Below are positions 18,445 through 28,758 of a stretch of DNA of 64,000 nucleotides, piece after piece. The stretch lies in assembly GCF_000689255.1 (NCBI RefSeq), contig NZ_HG964446.1:1292484-1356483 (forward strand), in the 5' to 3' direction. A program made the translations under genes and the position numbers. Positions within the stretch are counted from its first letter, which is position 1, and each line of letters begins with the position of its first letter. The DNA is from Mycobacterium triplex. Its GTDB lineage: Bacteria > Actinomycetota > Actinomycetes > Mycobacteriales > Mycobacteriaceae. A model generated the notes under the pieces. That model searched no databases and was not told where the DNA came from. It saw only the letters and a program-made list of their open reading frames with translations.

Positions 18445-19229
18445 TCAACCTGGCGTACGACGACCGCGGCAGCGGTGAGCCCGTGGTCTTCATCTCGGGC
18501 AGCGGCGGCCCCGGGCGCACCTGGTTACCGCATCAGGTCCCGGCGTTCATGTCGGCCGGCTATCGCGTGATCACCTTCGACAATCGGGGGATCGGCGCCA
18601 CCGAGAACGCCGAGGGGTTCACGACGGAAACCATGGTCGCCGACACCGCGTCCCTGATCGAGTCGCTGGGCGCCGCCCCGGCGCGCATCGTCGGGGTGTC
18701 GATGGGCGCCTTCATCGCCCAGGAGTTGATGGTGGCCCGCCCCGAGCTGGTGACCGCCGCGGTGCTGATGGCCACCCGTGGCCGCCTGGACCGCGCCCGT
18801 CAAGGCTTTCACGAGGGCGAGCAGGAGCTGTACGCGTCGAACATCGAACTGCCGCCCGCTTACGAGGCGAAAGTCCGTGTGCTGGAAAACTTTTCGCGCA
18901 AGACGATCAACGACGACGTGCTCGTCGCCGACTGGATCACGATGTTTCGCGCCTGGCCGGTCAAGCGCACCCCCGGGCTGCGGACCCAACTGAGCGTGTC
19001 CCCGCAGACCAACCGGCTCGCGGCGTACCGCGCCATCACCACCCCGGTGCTGGTGATGGGTTTCGCCGACGACGTGATCACCCCGCCGCACCTCGGGCGC
19101 GAGGTTGCCGACGCGTTGCCCAACGGCCGCTACGTGCAGATCCCCGACGCGGGTCATCTCGGGTTCCTGGAGCGGCCCGAGGCGGTCAACAGCGTGGCGC
19201 TGAAGTTCTTCTCCGACGTCAAGGCTTGA
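18441..19229 (+). CDS. bpoC: Alpha/beta hydrolase BpoC
   Basis: 262 residues from GTG 18441, overlapping the menC stop. Alpha/beta-hydrolase fold: oxyanion segment VFISGSGGPGRTW, nucleophile elbow GVSMGAF (Ser near residue 90), acid Asp in GFADDVITPP and His in PDAGHLGF. Named as a putative non-haem bromoperoxidase (Rv0554), but in this operon it is placed where the SHCHC synthase step (MenH) would be needed, so a men role is possible. Confidence 0.92.
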   Translation: MINLAYDDRGSGEPVVFISGSGGPGRTWLPHQVPAFMSAGYRVITFDNRGIGATENAEGFTTETMVADTASLIESLGAAPARIVGVSMGAFIAQELMVARPELVTAAVLMATRGRLDRARQGFHEGEQELYASNIELPPAYEAKVRVLENFSRKTINDDVLVADWITMFRAWPVKRTPGLRTQLSVSPQTNRLAAYRAITTPVLVMGFADDVITPPHLGREVADALPNGRYVQIPDAGHLGFLERPEAVNSVALKFFSDVKA

Positions 19230-19273
19230 GCGTCGACAGTTAGCCACCCAAAGTACAAAATTCGTGAGTCTAA

Positions 19274-20173
19274 GTGGTTAGCGTACTCGATTCAAGAGTT
19301 AGTCTTGGCGGACTTATTCACATCAAGTTAATACCTTCGCCGCCACCGGAACTGGGCCGATCAGTTAAAGTGCGTCCCGTGCGCGCGAGCGATGTATATC
19401 CGGAACCAAAGCGGATGCGGGTCAGTATTGGATTAGAACAATTGTCTTGGCACGCTGAAGGCCAAGGCGATCTGCTGGCGCCGGCCGGACAACGCGATTC
19501 GCGGATCACCACGCTTCGCGACCAGCTGAGCAGGTCCCATGCGGTGCTGGAGTCGACGTCGGCGCGCTTCACCGAATTGGCCGGGACGATCCCCGTTGAC
19601 ATAAGGAATCTGGGAGACCGACTCTCCGGAATTCTCAACGCCGCGATGGTGGAGGCCGAAGAGATTCGCGCCGAGGCGCAACGGTTCGCCACGACCGTTC
19701 GGGCTGAGGCCGAGGACCGCGCCGCCCGAATCGTCGCCGAAGCCCAGCTAGAGCATCAGCAGGCGGCCGAGCTGCGGGCCGACATGGAAACGCGGAGTAA
19801 GCAACTGCGGGATGACATTTCGCGTCTGCGGGAGCAGGCATCCGTGAGCGCCGCGCAGCGTCTGGCCGAGGCCGAGAATCGGGCGGAAGAGATGTTGGCC
19901 CAGGTGCAGCGCGATGTCGACGCCCAGTGCGCGGCGGCGCAGGCAAAGCTGGAGGAACTCGTTGAAGTGCGCGAGAAGATCGTCGCCCAGCTGAAGCACT
20001 TCTACGACAAGTTCAATGCCCTGGAGGGCGCTGTCGAACCGGCCGATCGAATACCGTCGATATCCTTGGCCTCTTCTCTGGCGTCCCCTCCGTTGGACGT
20101 TGCCGCCGCTGGCCGCGCCTATTCGGCTCATCCGGTGGAGGTCACTCGCGAGCCGCTGGACGATGTCGGTTAG
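19274..20173 (+). CDS. Coiled-coil protein of unknown function, upstream of DivIVA-like gene
   Basis: Up to 299 residues; residues about 80-245 are heptad-rich and full of Ala/Glu/Arg (e.g. VEAEEIRAEAQRF, RIVAEAQLEHQQ, LAEAENRAEEMLAQ), i.e. a long coiled coil as in DivIVA/Wag31-like or ATP-synthase-b-like proteins, ending in a Ser/Ala-rich tail. The start is unsure: GTG 19274 has no ribosome binding site, and the first 50 codons use TTA, ATA and AGA in visibly AT-richer DNA; ATG 19415 is an alternative. It sits between bpoC and menD, which are adjacent in M. tuberculosis, so this is an insertion. Confidence 0.65.
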   Translation: MVSVLDSRVSLGGLIHIKLIPSPPPELGRSVKVRPVRASDVYPEPKRMRVSIGLEQLSWHAEGQGDLLAPAGQRDSRITTLRDQLSRSHAVLESTSARFTELAGTIPVDIRNLGDRLSGILNAAMVEAEEIRAEAQRFATTVRAEAEDRAARIVAEAQLEHQQAAELRADMETRSKQLRDDISRLREQASVSAAQRLAEAENRAEEMLAQVQRDVDAQCAAAQAKLEELVEVREKIVAQLKHFYDKFNALEGAVEPADRIPSISLASSLASPPLDVAAAGRAYSAHPVEVTREPLDDVG

Positions 20174-20198
20174 CTCGAACTGGCTGCAGGAGAGAACT

Positions 20199-21143
20199 GT
20201 GACCGCCCACGTTTACCAGGACGAAACACAACCTGCTGAGCAAGCAATTTCTTCAGCAGCCGCAGAAATGCAGACGTCAAAAGAATTCCCCACGTTTCAG
20301 GTGCAAATGCGCGGTTTCAATCGCGCTCAAGTGACCGGCTACATTCAGCGCATTCATGGTGAGATCGGGTCCCTGCAGGACTACGTCCATAAGCTCCGGC
20401 GCGAGGTCTCCGACGCGCAGACCGAGCACGGACGACTCACCGCCGAGATCGCCGCATTAGGCGGTGACATCGAACGCCTGTCCGGTCCGATTGAGTCGGT
20501 AGAGGGCATGTCGGATCGTATCGCGCGGATGATGCGTGTCGCCTCCGAAGAGGCGCGTCGCGTCAAGGAGATGGCCCGGGAAGAGGCCGAGGCGCTGACC
20601 CGTGAGCTGCACGAGCAGGTTGAGTTGGCGCGTCAGGAACGTGCCGCCGCCGGTGTCGCATTAGACGATCTCCAGGCTTCCGCGGCCGCCCGCCGCGAAG
20701 AAATTCTGACCGTCGCCAAGGCGGAGGCCGAAGAGGTGCTACGGATCGCATACAACGAGAGGGCCCGTCTCGCCGACGAGGCCGAACGGCATCGCCGGGA
20801 GATTCAACGCCAGCTCGCCGAGGAGGAGGAGCGTCGCCGTCGCGAGACGCAGCAGCGTCTCGACCAGCACATCAAGTCCAGTTGGGAGCAGGTCGAGGCG
20901 CAGGTTGCGGAGTACGAGAAGGAGAGTCGTCTGAGGGCGGCCGGTCTGCTCACCGCCGCCGAGCGCGAGGCGAAGGTGCTCAAGGAGCGCGCCGAGGCCG
21001 AAGTCAGGGAGTTGTTCAAGGTGCGCGGGGAGGTCCTGTCGGGGCTGAATGAGATTCAGGCCCGGATCGAGACGGCTGTTCGGCGCGACAAGATCAGCGT
21101 CGTCAAGAGTCCACCGGCCGACGATGAGGTCGGAGGGGCCTGA
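20199..21143 (+). CDS. DivIVA-like coiled-coil protein
   Basis: 314 residues from GTG 20199, preceded by CAGGAGAGA. Residues 33-75 (FQVQMRGFNRAQVTGYIQ, then an IGSLQDYVHKLRREV helix) resemble the DivIVA N-terminal domain, in which an aromatic, an Arg-Gly-[YF] turn and [ED]V precede a short parallel coil. From about residue 80 to 300 a long charged coiled coil follows (RRVKEMAREEAEAL, AEEVLRIAYNERARL, QLAEEEERRRRETQ). Such proteins scaffold poles and septa in actinobacteria. It begins 25 bp after the other coiled-coil gene; the two probably work together. Confidence 0.75.
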   Translation: MTAHVYQDETQPAEQAISSAAAEMQTSKEFPTFQVQMRGFNRAQVTGYIQRIHGEIGSLQDYVHKLRREVSDAQTEHGRLTAEIAALGGDIERLSGPIESVEGMSDRIARMMRVASEEARRVKEMAREEAEALTRELHEQVELARQERAAAGVALDDLQASAAARREEILTVAKAEAEEVLRIAYNERARLADEAERHRREIQRQLAEEEERRRRETQQRLDQHIKSSWEQVEAQVAEYEKESRLRAAGLLTAAEREAKVLKERAEAEVRELFKVRGEVLSGLNEIQARIETAVRRDKISVVKSPPADDEVGGA

Positions 21144-21241
21144 TTTCTTCGCGCCCGGCGCCGACTCCGGTGCATCACGCGGATTCAGCCCAACTGCTCC
21201 ACGCGCGACGCGAGGTGAGAGGCCTGTGACACCCTGTAGGA

Positions 21242-22891
21242 GTGAATCCCTCGACGACACAGGCTCGCGTCGTCGTTGACGAGCTGATCCGCGGGGGCGT
21301 TCGCGACGTGGTGTTATGCCCCGGCTCGCGCAACGCCCCGCTGGCGTTCGCGTTGCAGGACGCCGATCGCGCCGGCCGCGTCCGGTTGCATGTGCGCATC
21401 GACGAACGCACCGCCGGCTATCTGGCCATCGGCCTGGCGATCGCCGCCGGTGCGCCGGTCTGCGTCGCGATGACCTCGGGCACCGCCGTCGCCAACCTCG
21501 GTCCGGCCGTGGTCGAGGCGAACTACGCGCGGGTGCCGCTGATCGTGCTGTCGGCCAACCGGCCCTACGAACTGCTGGGCACCGGGGCCAATCAGACCAT
21601 GGAACAGCTGGGCTACTTCGGCACCCAGGTGCGCGCCACGATCAGCCTCGGTCTGGCCGAGGACGCGCCGGAACGGCTGGATTCGCTGAACGCGACCTGG
21701 CGATCGGCCACCTGCCGGGTGCTGGCGGCCGCCACGGGTTCGCGCACCGCCAACGCCGGCCCGGTACAGTTCGACATCCCGCTGCGCGAGCCGCTGGTGC
21801 CGGATCCGGAACCGCATGGCGCGGTGACGCCGCAGGGCCGGCCGGACGGTAAACCGTGGACCTATACGCCGCCGGTCTCCTTCGACCAGCCGCTGGACAT
21901 CGACCTGACGCCCGACACCGTGGTCATCGCCGGGCATGGCGCCGGCGTGCAGCCCACTCTCGCGCAGCTGCCGACCGTGGCCGAACCGACCGCGCCGCCG
22001 GCGGCCAACCCGCTGCACCCGCTGGCGTTGTCCCTGCTGCACCCGAAGCAGGTCATCATGCTCGGCCGCCCGACCCTGCATCGTCCGGTCTCGGCGCTGC
22101 TGGCCGACCCGCAGGTGCCGGTCTACGCGCTGACCACCGGCCCGCGCTGGCCGGACGTCTCGGGGAACTCGCAGGCCACCGGCACCCGGGCGGTCACCAC
22201 CGGGACGCCGAATCCGGCGTGGCTGGACCGCTGCGCCCAGATGAACCGGCACGCGGTCGCGGCGGTCCGCGACCAGCTCGCCGCGCACCCGTTGACCACC
22301 GGCCTGCACGTCGCCGCCGCCGTGGCGGATGCGCTGCGGCCGGGCGATCAGCTCGTGCTCGGGGCGTCCAACCCGGTCCGCGACGCCGCGCTGGTGGGGC
22401 TGGACACCCACGGCATCCGGGTCCGGTCCAATCGCGGCGTCGCCGGCATCGACGGCACGGTGTCCACCGCGATCGGTGCGGCGCTGGCTCACGAACGCGG
22501 CGGGACGGCCGACAACCCCGCCCGCACCGTCGCGCTGATCGGCGACCTGACGTTCGTCCACGACAGTTCCGGCCTGCTGATCGGCCCGACCGAGCCGACG
22601 CCGCGCCATCTGACCATCGTGGTGTCCAACGACAACGGCGGCGGCATCTTCGAATTGCTGGAGCAGGGTGACCCGAGGTTCTCCGACGTGTCCACGCGCA
22701 TCTTCGGCACCCCGCACGACGTGGACGTGGGCGCGCTTTGCCGCGCGTATCACGTCGAGAGCCGCCAGATCGAGGTGGCCGAGCTGGACGCGGCGCTGGG
22801 CGAATCGGGTGCGGGCATGCGGGTGCTGGAGGTCAAGGCGGACCGCTCCTCGCTGCGAGGACTCCATGCGGCCATCAAGGCCTCCTTGTGA
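21242..22891 (+). CDS. menD: SEPHCHC synthase MenD (2-succinyl-5-enolpyruvyl-cyclohexene carboxylate synthase)
   Basis: 549 residues from GTG 21242 with TAGGAG just before it. Thiamine-diphosphate enzyme joining isochorismate and 2-oxoglutarate, the first committed step. The N-terminus [20 protein letters not shown], the IDERTAGY activating Glu, the [14 protein letters not shown] segment, and the ThDP/Mg site GDLTFVHD ... [12 protein letters not shown] are all present. About 100 bp without a gene separates it from the DivIVA-like gene. Overlaps the next gene by 1 bp. Confidence 0.96.
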   Translation: MNPSTTQARVVVDELIRGGVRDVVLCPGSRNAPLAFALQDADRAGRVRLHVRIDERTAGYLAIGLAIAAGAPVCVAMTSGTAVANLGPAVVEANYARVPLIVLSANRPYELLGTGANQTMEQLGYFGTQVRATISLGLAEDAPERLDSLNATWRSATCRVLAAATGSRTANAGPVQFDIPLREPLVPDPEPHGAVTPQGRPDGKPWTYTPPVSFDQPLDIDLTPDTVVIAGHGAGVQPTLAQLPTVAEPTAPPAANPLHPLALSLLHPKQVIMLGRPTLHRPVSALLADPQVPVYALTTGPRWPDVSGNSQATGTRAVTTGTPNPAWLDRCAQMNRHAVAAVRDQLAAHPLTTGLHVAAAVADALRPGDQLVLGASNPVRDAALVGLDTHGIRVRSNRGVAGIDGTVSTAIGAALAHERGGTADNPARTVALIGDLTFVHDSSGLLIGPTEPTPRHLTIVVSNDNGGGIFELLEQGDPRFSDVSTRIFGTPHDVDVGALCRAYHVESRQIEVAELDAALGESGAGMRVLEVKADRSSLRGLHAAIKASL

Positions 22892-23412
22892 TGTCGCCAA
22901 AAACATTGCTGCGCATGCTGATCCACGGCCGCAGCGATGAGCCGCCGACGACGCCCGCGCGGATTGCGTTGCGGCTGACGCGGATCACGGTGCTGATCAT
23001 CGCCGGTCTGGTCACGCTGCAGTCGGTGTTGCTGGTGGCCGGCGCTTGGCGCAACGACCTCGCGATCCGGCACAACATGGGTGTGGCGCAGGCGGAGGTG
23101 CTCAGTGCCGGACCGCGCCGCTCCACGATCGAATTCGTCACTCCTGAGCGAGTCACCTACCGGCCCGAGCTCGGTGTGCTATATCCGTCCGAATTGGCCA
23201 AGGGTATGCGGATATACGTCGAATACAACAAAAATGACCCGAACCTGGTGCGGGTGCAGCACCGCAACGCCGGCCTGGCGATAATCCCGGCGGGGTCGAT
23301 CGCGGTCGTCAGCTGGCTCGTCACACTGGTTGTGCTGGTAGGCCTGGCGCTGATAGACAGGCGATTGGACCGTCGCGACGCGGCCAAAAGTGTGGATAGC
23401 AAAGAGGCATAA
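22891..23412 (+). CDS. Conserved membrane protein (Rv0556-like)
   Basis: 173 residues with two transmembrane helices (about residues 30-51 and 130-152) and an extracytoplasmic domain of about 75 residues between them, which contains a small beta-rich segment (TYRPELGVLYPSELAKGM, YVEYNKNDPNLVRV) typical of DUF3592-like proteins. Its ATG overlaps the menD stop by one base. Position and length match Rv0556; function unknown. Confidence 0.85.
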   Translation: MSPKTLLRMLIHGRSDEPPTTPARIALRLTRITVLIIAGLVTLQSVLLVAGAWRNDLAIRHNMGVAQAEVLSAGPRRSTIEFVTPERVTYRPELGVLYPSELAKGMRIYVEYNKNDPNLVRVQHRNAGLAIIPAGSIAVVSWLVTLVVLVGLALIDRRLDRRDAAKSVDSKEA

Positions 23413-23489
23413 CGCATTAGGCAGCAGATTTCGCGCCCCGTATGCCAGTCGGCAACCTGAGCGACAGGCAGTGCTGACATCATGGCCGG

Positions 23490-24650
23490 GTGCGCGTTGC
23501 AATCGTCGCAGAATCTTTTCTGCCGCATGTCAACGGTGTCAGTAATTCAGTAATTCGGGTGCTGGAGCATCTGCGTCGAACGGGCCACGAGGCCCTGGTG
23601 ATCGCCCCCGACACCCCGCCCGGTGAACCTCCCGCCGAGCGCATTCACGACGGCATCCGGGTGCACCGGGTGCCGTCGCGAATGTTCCCGAAGGTCACCA
23701 CGTTGCCGCTGGGTGTGCCCCGGCCGCGATTGCTCAAGGTGCTGCGCGGATTCCAGCCCGATGTGATGCACCTCGCATCGCCGGCGTTGCTGGGCTACGG
23801 CGGCGTGCGGGCCGCGCGCTACCTCGGGGTGCCGACGGTCGCCGTCTACCAAACGGACGTACCGGGTTTCGCCGAGAGCTACGGCATCGGGATCACGACG
23901 CGGGCGGCGTGGGCGTGGTTCCGCCATCTGCACCGGCTCGCCGACCGCACCCTGGCGCCTTCCACTGCGACGATGGAATCGCTTGTTGCCCACCGAATCC
24001 CGCGGGTCCATCACTGGGCGCGCGGTGTCGACATCATGGGATACGCGCCGTCGGCACGCGACGAGGCGCTGCGCCGGCACTGGTCGCCCGAGGGCAAGCC
24101 GATCGTCGGCTTCGTCGGCCGGCTGGCGCCGGAGAAGCATGTCGAACGCCTCGCCGGGCTCGCCGCGGCCGGTGACGTGCAGCTCGTCATCGTCGGCGAC
24201 GGCGTCGACCAGCAGAAGCTCCAATCCGCAATGCCCACAGCGCTTTTCACCGGTGCCATGTACGGTGCCGAACTCGCCGCGGCGTACGCCAGCATGGACG
24301 TCTTCGTCCACACCGGCGAGCACGAGACCTTCTGCCAGGTCGTTCAGGAAGCGCTGGCCTCAGGGTTGCCGGTGATCGCGCCGGACGCCGGCGGACCGCG
24401 TGACCTCGTCACCCCGTGGCGCACCGGATTGCTGTTGGGAGTCCATGAATTCGAGCAGCGACTGCCCGAGGCGGTGGGGCATCTGCTGGCCGAGCGTCCG
24501 CGCTATTCGCACGCCGCACGCAAGAGCGTGCTCGCCCGCACGTGGCCCGCTATCTGCGACGAGCTGCTCGGCCATTACACGGCCGTGCAATCCCCAATTG
24601 CCCGGGCTCGCGCCCGCAACGCGCAGCGCAAACACGCGCAAGGCGAGTGA
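23490..24650 (+). CDS. mgtA: GDP-mannose-dependent alpha-mannosyltransferase MgtA (GT4)
   Basis: 386 residues, GT-B fold glycosyltransferase family 4: N-terminal [15 protein letters not shown], the sugar-nucleotide domain [15 protein letters not shown], and the [21 protein letters not shown]-x7-E motif. The orthologue Rv0557 transfers mannose to GlcA-diacylglycerol to give a glycolipid of the cell envelope (earlier called PimB). GTG start at 23490 begins [10 protein letters not shown]. Lies between the menD and menG parts of the cluster as in M. tuberculosis. Confidence 0.92.
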   Translation: MRVAIVAESFLPHVNGVSNSVIRVLEHLRRTGHEALVIAPDTPPGEPPAERIHDGIRVHRVPSRMFPKVTTLPLGVPRPRLLKVLRGFQPDVMHLASPALLGYGGVRAARYLGVPTVAVYQTDVPGFAESYGIGITTRAAWAWFRHLHRLADRTLAPSTATMESLVAHRIPRVHHWARGVDIMGYAPSARDEALRRHWSPEGKPIVGFVGRLAPEKHVERLAGLAAAGDVQLVIVGDGVDQQKLQSAMPTALFTGAMYGAELAAAYASMDVFVHTGEHETFCQVVQEALASGLPVIAPDAGGPRDLVTPWRTGLLLGVHEFEQRLPEAVGHLLAERPRYSHAARKSVLARTWPAICDELLGHYTAVQSPIARARARNAQRKHAQGE

Positions 24651-24660
24651 CGTTTCGCCC

Positions 24661-25485
24661 CTAGCCCTGCGCCAGCTCGGCGACCGGCTGCCACTGCTCC
24701 CAGGTGCGTAACCTGTTCTCGTAGTCGGCCTTTGCCGTCTGCAGCGGCGAAGCGCCGAAGAACACCCGCAGCGGCGGCTGCTCGGCGTCCACCACCTTCA
24801 GCAGCGCGGCGGCCGAGGCTTTCGGGTTGCCGGGAGCGGCCCAGCGCCGGCTGCGTTCTTCTTGCACGGCGGCGCGCAGCTCGGCATAGGCGGGCAGCGG
24901 GTCGGCGTGCTTGGCCGACGGGCCGGACCAGTCGGTGTCGAAGCCGCCGGGTTCGATCAGCGTGACGTGCACACCGAACGGCGCGACCTCCTGGGCCAGC
25001 GCCTGTGAAAAGCCTTCCAGCGCCCACTTCGACGCGTGATAGATGCCCACGAGGGGAAACGCGGTGATGCCCCCGATCGACGACACCTGGATGATGTGGC
25101 CGCTGCGCTGCTCGCGCAGGTAGGGCAGCGCGGCCTGGGTGACCCACAGGGCGCCGAACACATTCGTCTCGATCTGATCGCGCGCGTCCTGCTCGGACAG
25201 CTCCTCGACGAACCCGAACTGGCCGTATCCGGCGTTGTTGACCACGATGTCCAGCCGCCCGAAGTGGTCGTGGGCCTGTTTGACCGCGGCGAAATCCGCG
25301 TCGCGGTCGGTGACGTCCAGCGCGATGGGCAGCAGCGCATCGCCGTACTTGGCGACCAAGTCGTCCAGCGATGCGGTGTTGCGTGCGGTGGCGGCAACCT
25401 TGTCGCCCCGCTGAAGCGCGGCGATCGTCCACTCGCGCCCGAATCCACGTGATGTACCGGTGATAAACCAAACTTTTTCGCTCAC
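24661..25485 (-). CDS. Short-chain dehydrogenase/reductase
   Basis: 274 residues from GTG 25485 ([16 protein letters not shown]). NAD(P) loop [17 protein letters not shown], Ser of QVSSIGG and YHASK catalytic pair; the C-terminus matches the oxidoreductase SDR subgroup (PGGFDTDW). It is an extra gene compared with the usual mgtA-menG order, convergent with mgtA (10 bp between stops) and divergent from menG (71 bp between starts), so it may share a promoter region with menG. Confidence 0.87.
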   Translation of the reverse strand: MSEKVWFITGTSRGFGREWTIAALQRGDKVAATARNTASLDDLVAKYGDALLPIALDVTDRDADFAAVKQAHDHFGRLDIVVNNAGYGQFGFVEELSEQDARDQIETNVFGALWVTQAALPYLREQRSGHIIQVSSIGGITAFPLVGIYHASKWALEGFSQALAQEVAPFGVHVTLIEPGGFDTDWSGPSAKHADPLPAYAELRAAVQEERSRRWAAPGNPKASAAALLKVVDAEQPPLRVFFGASPLQTAKADYENRLRTWEQWQPVAELAQG

Positions 25486-25556
25486 GCCGTTGTGTAACGC
25501 GTGCGTCGGCGCACCATTCCCGAGCGGCCGGATCCGGTCCGGGTAGCGTCTTGTTC

Positions 25557-26249
25557 GTGAGTCGTGCGGCCTTGGACAAGGATCCCCGGGAGGTCGCGTC
25601 GATGTTCGACGGCGTCGCCCGTCGTTATGACCTGACCAACACCGTGCTGTCGCTGGGGCAGGACCGCTATTGGCGGCGGGCCACCCGTTCGGCGCTGCGG
25701 ATCGGGCCCGGCCACAAGGTGCTCGACCTGGCCGCGGGCACCGCGGTGTCCACGGTGGAGCTGAACAAGTCCGGGGCCTGGTGTGTGGCGGCCGACTTCT
25801 CGGTCGGGATGCTCGCGGCCGGGGGTGCGCGCAAGGTGCCCAAGGTCGCCGGCGACGCCACCAAGCTGCCGTTCGGCGACGGCGTATTCGATGCTGTGAC
25901 AATCAGTTTCGGGTTGCGCAACGTCGCCGACCCGCAGGCGGGACTGCGGGAGATGGCCCGGGTCACCCGGCCCGGCGGACGCCTGGTGGTGTGCGAATTC
26001 TCCACGCCCACCAACGCGCTGTTCGCCACCGTCTACAAGGAATACCTGATGCGAGCGCTGCCGCGGGTGGCACGGGCGGTGTCCAGCAACCCCGATGCCT
26101 ACGTGTATCTCGCGGAGTCGATCAGGGCCTGGCCCGATCAGGCCGCACTGGCAGAGCAGATGGCGCAAGCCGGATGGTCGGGAGTGCGGTGGCGCAACCT
26201 GACCGGCGGAATCGTGGCCCTACACGCGGGGCATAAGCCGCTGCGCTGA
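25557..26249 (+). CDS. menG: Demethylmenaquinone methyltransferase MenG (UbiE/MenH-type)
   Basis: 230 residues from GTG 25557 ([17 protein letters not shown]). SAM-dependent C-methylase doing the last step of menaquinone synthesis. Motifs: [21 protein letters not shown] (SAM loop), [17 protein letters not shown] and [12 protein letters not shown]. It ends slightly sooner than the M. tuberculosis protein (Rv0558). Convergent with the secreted DUF732 gene, 10 bp between stops. Confidence 0.95.
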   Translation: MSRAALDKDPREVASMFDGVARRYDLTNTVLSLGQDRYWRRATRSALRIGPGHKVLDLAAGTAVSTVELNKSGAWCVAADFSVGMLAAGGARKVPKVAGDATKLPFGDGVFDAVTISFGLRNVADPQAGLREMARVTRPGGRLVVCEFSTPTNALFATVYKEYLMRALPRVARAVSSNPDAYVYLAESIRAWPDQAALAEQMAQAGWSGVRWRNLTGGIVALHAGHKPLR

Positions 26250-26259
26250 GATCCGCTCT

Positions 26260-26673
26260 TTAGTGTTGGCCGGCCGCCTGCACCACGCCCACCTGGTCCG
26301 GGCAGTAGTGGTCGACGGCCGCACCGAGGAACTGGAACGCCTGACCCTGGCTGGTGCCCCGCGGCAGGTTGTGCTGGATGAAGTTGGCCGACTGGTACGC
26401 GTCGTGGTCCACACCCCGACCCAACCGATCGCAGGCGATCTTGCCCAGCCACGCCAGCTGGTCCTGCGGCTGATAGATGCCGAAGCCGTTGACGGTTTGC
26501 TTGAACGGGGCGTCGTAGTCGCTGGGCGGCGACGGCGTCCGCAGCGGCGTCGGAGCCGGAGGCGGCAGCGGCGGCGTCGTCGGGTCGGCCAGTGCCGGCG
26601 CGTTCAGCGAAGCGCTCAGCGAAACGGCGGCCGCCGCTACGGCGACGCTTGCAAGCAGCTTGGTACCCCTCAT
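26260..26673 (-). CDS. Secreted DUF732 protein (Rv0559c-like)
   Basis: 137 residues from ATG 26673. A signal peptide (MRGTKLLASVAVAAAAVSLS...) ends at an ALA-D site near residue 29; a proline-rich spacer (TTPPLPPPAPTPLRTP) follows, then a compact helical DUF732 domain with two cysteines (KIACDRLGRG, DHYCPDQVG) likely disulphide bonded. Function unknown. In M. tuberculosis the equivalent gene is co-induced by salicylate with the methyltransferase upstream; here the gap between them is 42 bp. Confidence 0.85.
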   Translation of the reverse strand: MRGTKLLASVAVAAAAVSLSASLNAPALADPTTPPLPPPAPTPLRTPSPPSDYDAPFKQTVNGFGIYQPQDQLAWLGKIACDRLGRGVDHDAYQSANFIQHNLPRGTSQGQAFQFLGAAVDHYCPDQVGVVQAAGQH

Positions 26674-26715
26674 TAGCCGGACTATACACCGCGATAACGA
26701 CTTGCTCACGGCCGA

Positions 26716-27477
<762 letters not shown>

Positions 27478-28707
27478 TCAGCTGAACGGTGTTCGACGAT
27501 CGATCAGCCGCGAAAGGCGCCCGCCGCCGCGCCACGCGCGGGCCACCCAGTCGGCGTCGTCGTCGGTGACCAGGTTGGCCATCACCCGCACGGCGATGGT
27601 CATCAGTGTGGTCGAGCGCATCGCGATGGGGCCGGTCGCGGGCAGGAACCGCTGGAAGGTCAGCAGCAGCGCCAGCCGGCGCGCGACCGAGAATCCGCGG
27701 CCGTAGTGGTCGGACAACAGCGACGGCCACACCTTCGACACGTCGTTCGAATCCAGCAGCTCGGCGGCCAGTCGCCCGGTCTCCAGCCCGTAGTCGATGC
27801 CCTCGCCGTTGAGCGGGTTCACGCAGGCGGCGGCGTCGCCGATCAGCATCCAGTTCGGCCCGGCCACCCCGGAGACCGCGCCGCCCATCGGCAGCAGCGC
27901 CGACGAGACGGCCCGCGGCTCGCCGGTAAAGCCCCACTCGTCGCGGCGCAGGTCGGTGTAGTAAGAGATCAGCGGCCGCAGCGACAGGTCGGCCGGCCGC
28001 TTCGATGTCGACAGCGCTCCGACGCCGATATTCACCTCGCCGTTGCCCAACGGGAAGATCCAGCCATAGCCGGGCAGTACCGCGCCGTCGGGGGAGCGGA
28101 GCTCGAGATGCGATGTCAGCCAAGGGTCCTCGCTGCGGGGGGTGGCCAGATACCCGCGGGCCGCGACGCCGTACACCGTCTCTTGATGCCAGCGTCGGCC
28201 CAGCTTGCGGCCCAGCGTGGAGCGGGCGCCGTCGGCGACGATCAGCCGGCGGCAGCCCACCTCGGTGCCGTCGGCCAATATCAGCGATGTCACTCTCCGT
28301 GACGAGTCATGGTGCACGCCAACGGCTTTGGTGCCGAGCAGCATGCGCGCCCCGGACTCCTCGGCGACTTTGCGGATCCGGTCGTCGAGCTCCAGGCGGG
28401 TCACCGCGCTGCCGGTCGACGGGAACGACGGGCCCGGCCAGTCCACTTCGACCTCGCCGCCGAAACCGCTCATCCGCAGGCCGCGATGCCGGATGCGGGT
28501 GTCCAGCCAGTCACCCAGGCCGAGGCGCTCGCACTCCGCCACCGCGCGCGGGGTCAGGCCGTCGCCGCAGGGCTTGTCGCGCGGAAAGCTGGCCGAGTCC
28601 ACGACGAGGACGTCGCGGCCGGCGCGAGCGGACCAGGCGGCCGCCGCCGAACCGGCGGGTCCGGCGCCCACGACCACCACGTCGGCTCCGGGGGCCTTTG
28701 CGTCCAC
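27478..28707 (-). CDS. menJ: Menaquinone reductase MenJ (geranylgeranyl-reductase-type flavoprotein)
   Basis: 409 residues from GTG 28707. FAD-dependent enzyme that reduces one isoprene unit of the menaquinone tail. N-terminal Rossmann loop VVVGAGPAGSAAAAW, RDKPCGDGLTPRAV, and the second FAD motif IGDAAACVNPLNGEGI near residue 290 are diagnostic. The open frame continues upstream through the antisense of grcC1, which I discount; an in-frame GTG at 28713 is an equal alternative. Divergent from grcC1 with about 50 bp between starts. Confidence 0.95.
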   Translation of the reverse strand: MDAKAPGADVVVVGAGPAGSAAAAWSARAGRDVLVVDSASFPRDKPCGDGLTPRAVAECERLGLGDWLDTRIRHRGLRMSGFGGEVEVDWPGPSFPSTGSAVTRLELDDRIRKVAEESGARMLLGTKAVGVHHDSSRRVTSLILADGTEVGCRRLIVADGARSTLGRKLGRRWHQETVYGVAARGYLATPRSEDPWLTSHLELRSPDGAVLPGYGWIFPLGNGEVNIGVGALSTSKRPADLSLRPLISYYTDLRRDEWGFTGEPRAVSSALLPMGGAVSGVAGPNWMLIGDAAACVNPLNGEGIDYGLETGRLAAELLDSNDVSKVWPSLLSDHYGRGFSVARRLALLLTFQRFLPATGPIAMRSTTLMTIAVRVMANLVTDDDADWVARAWRGGGRLSRLIDRRTPFS

Positions 28708-28758
28708 GCCCACCAGTATGTTGGTCGCGTGAGTACTCCGGCGAATAGGGCTGGTCGG

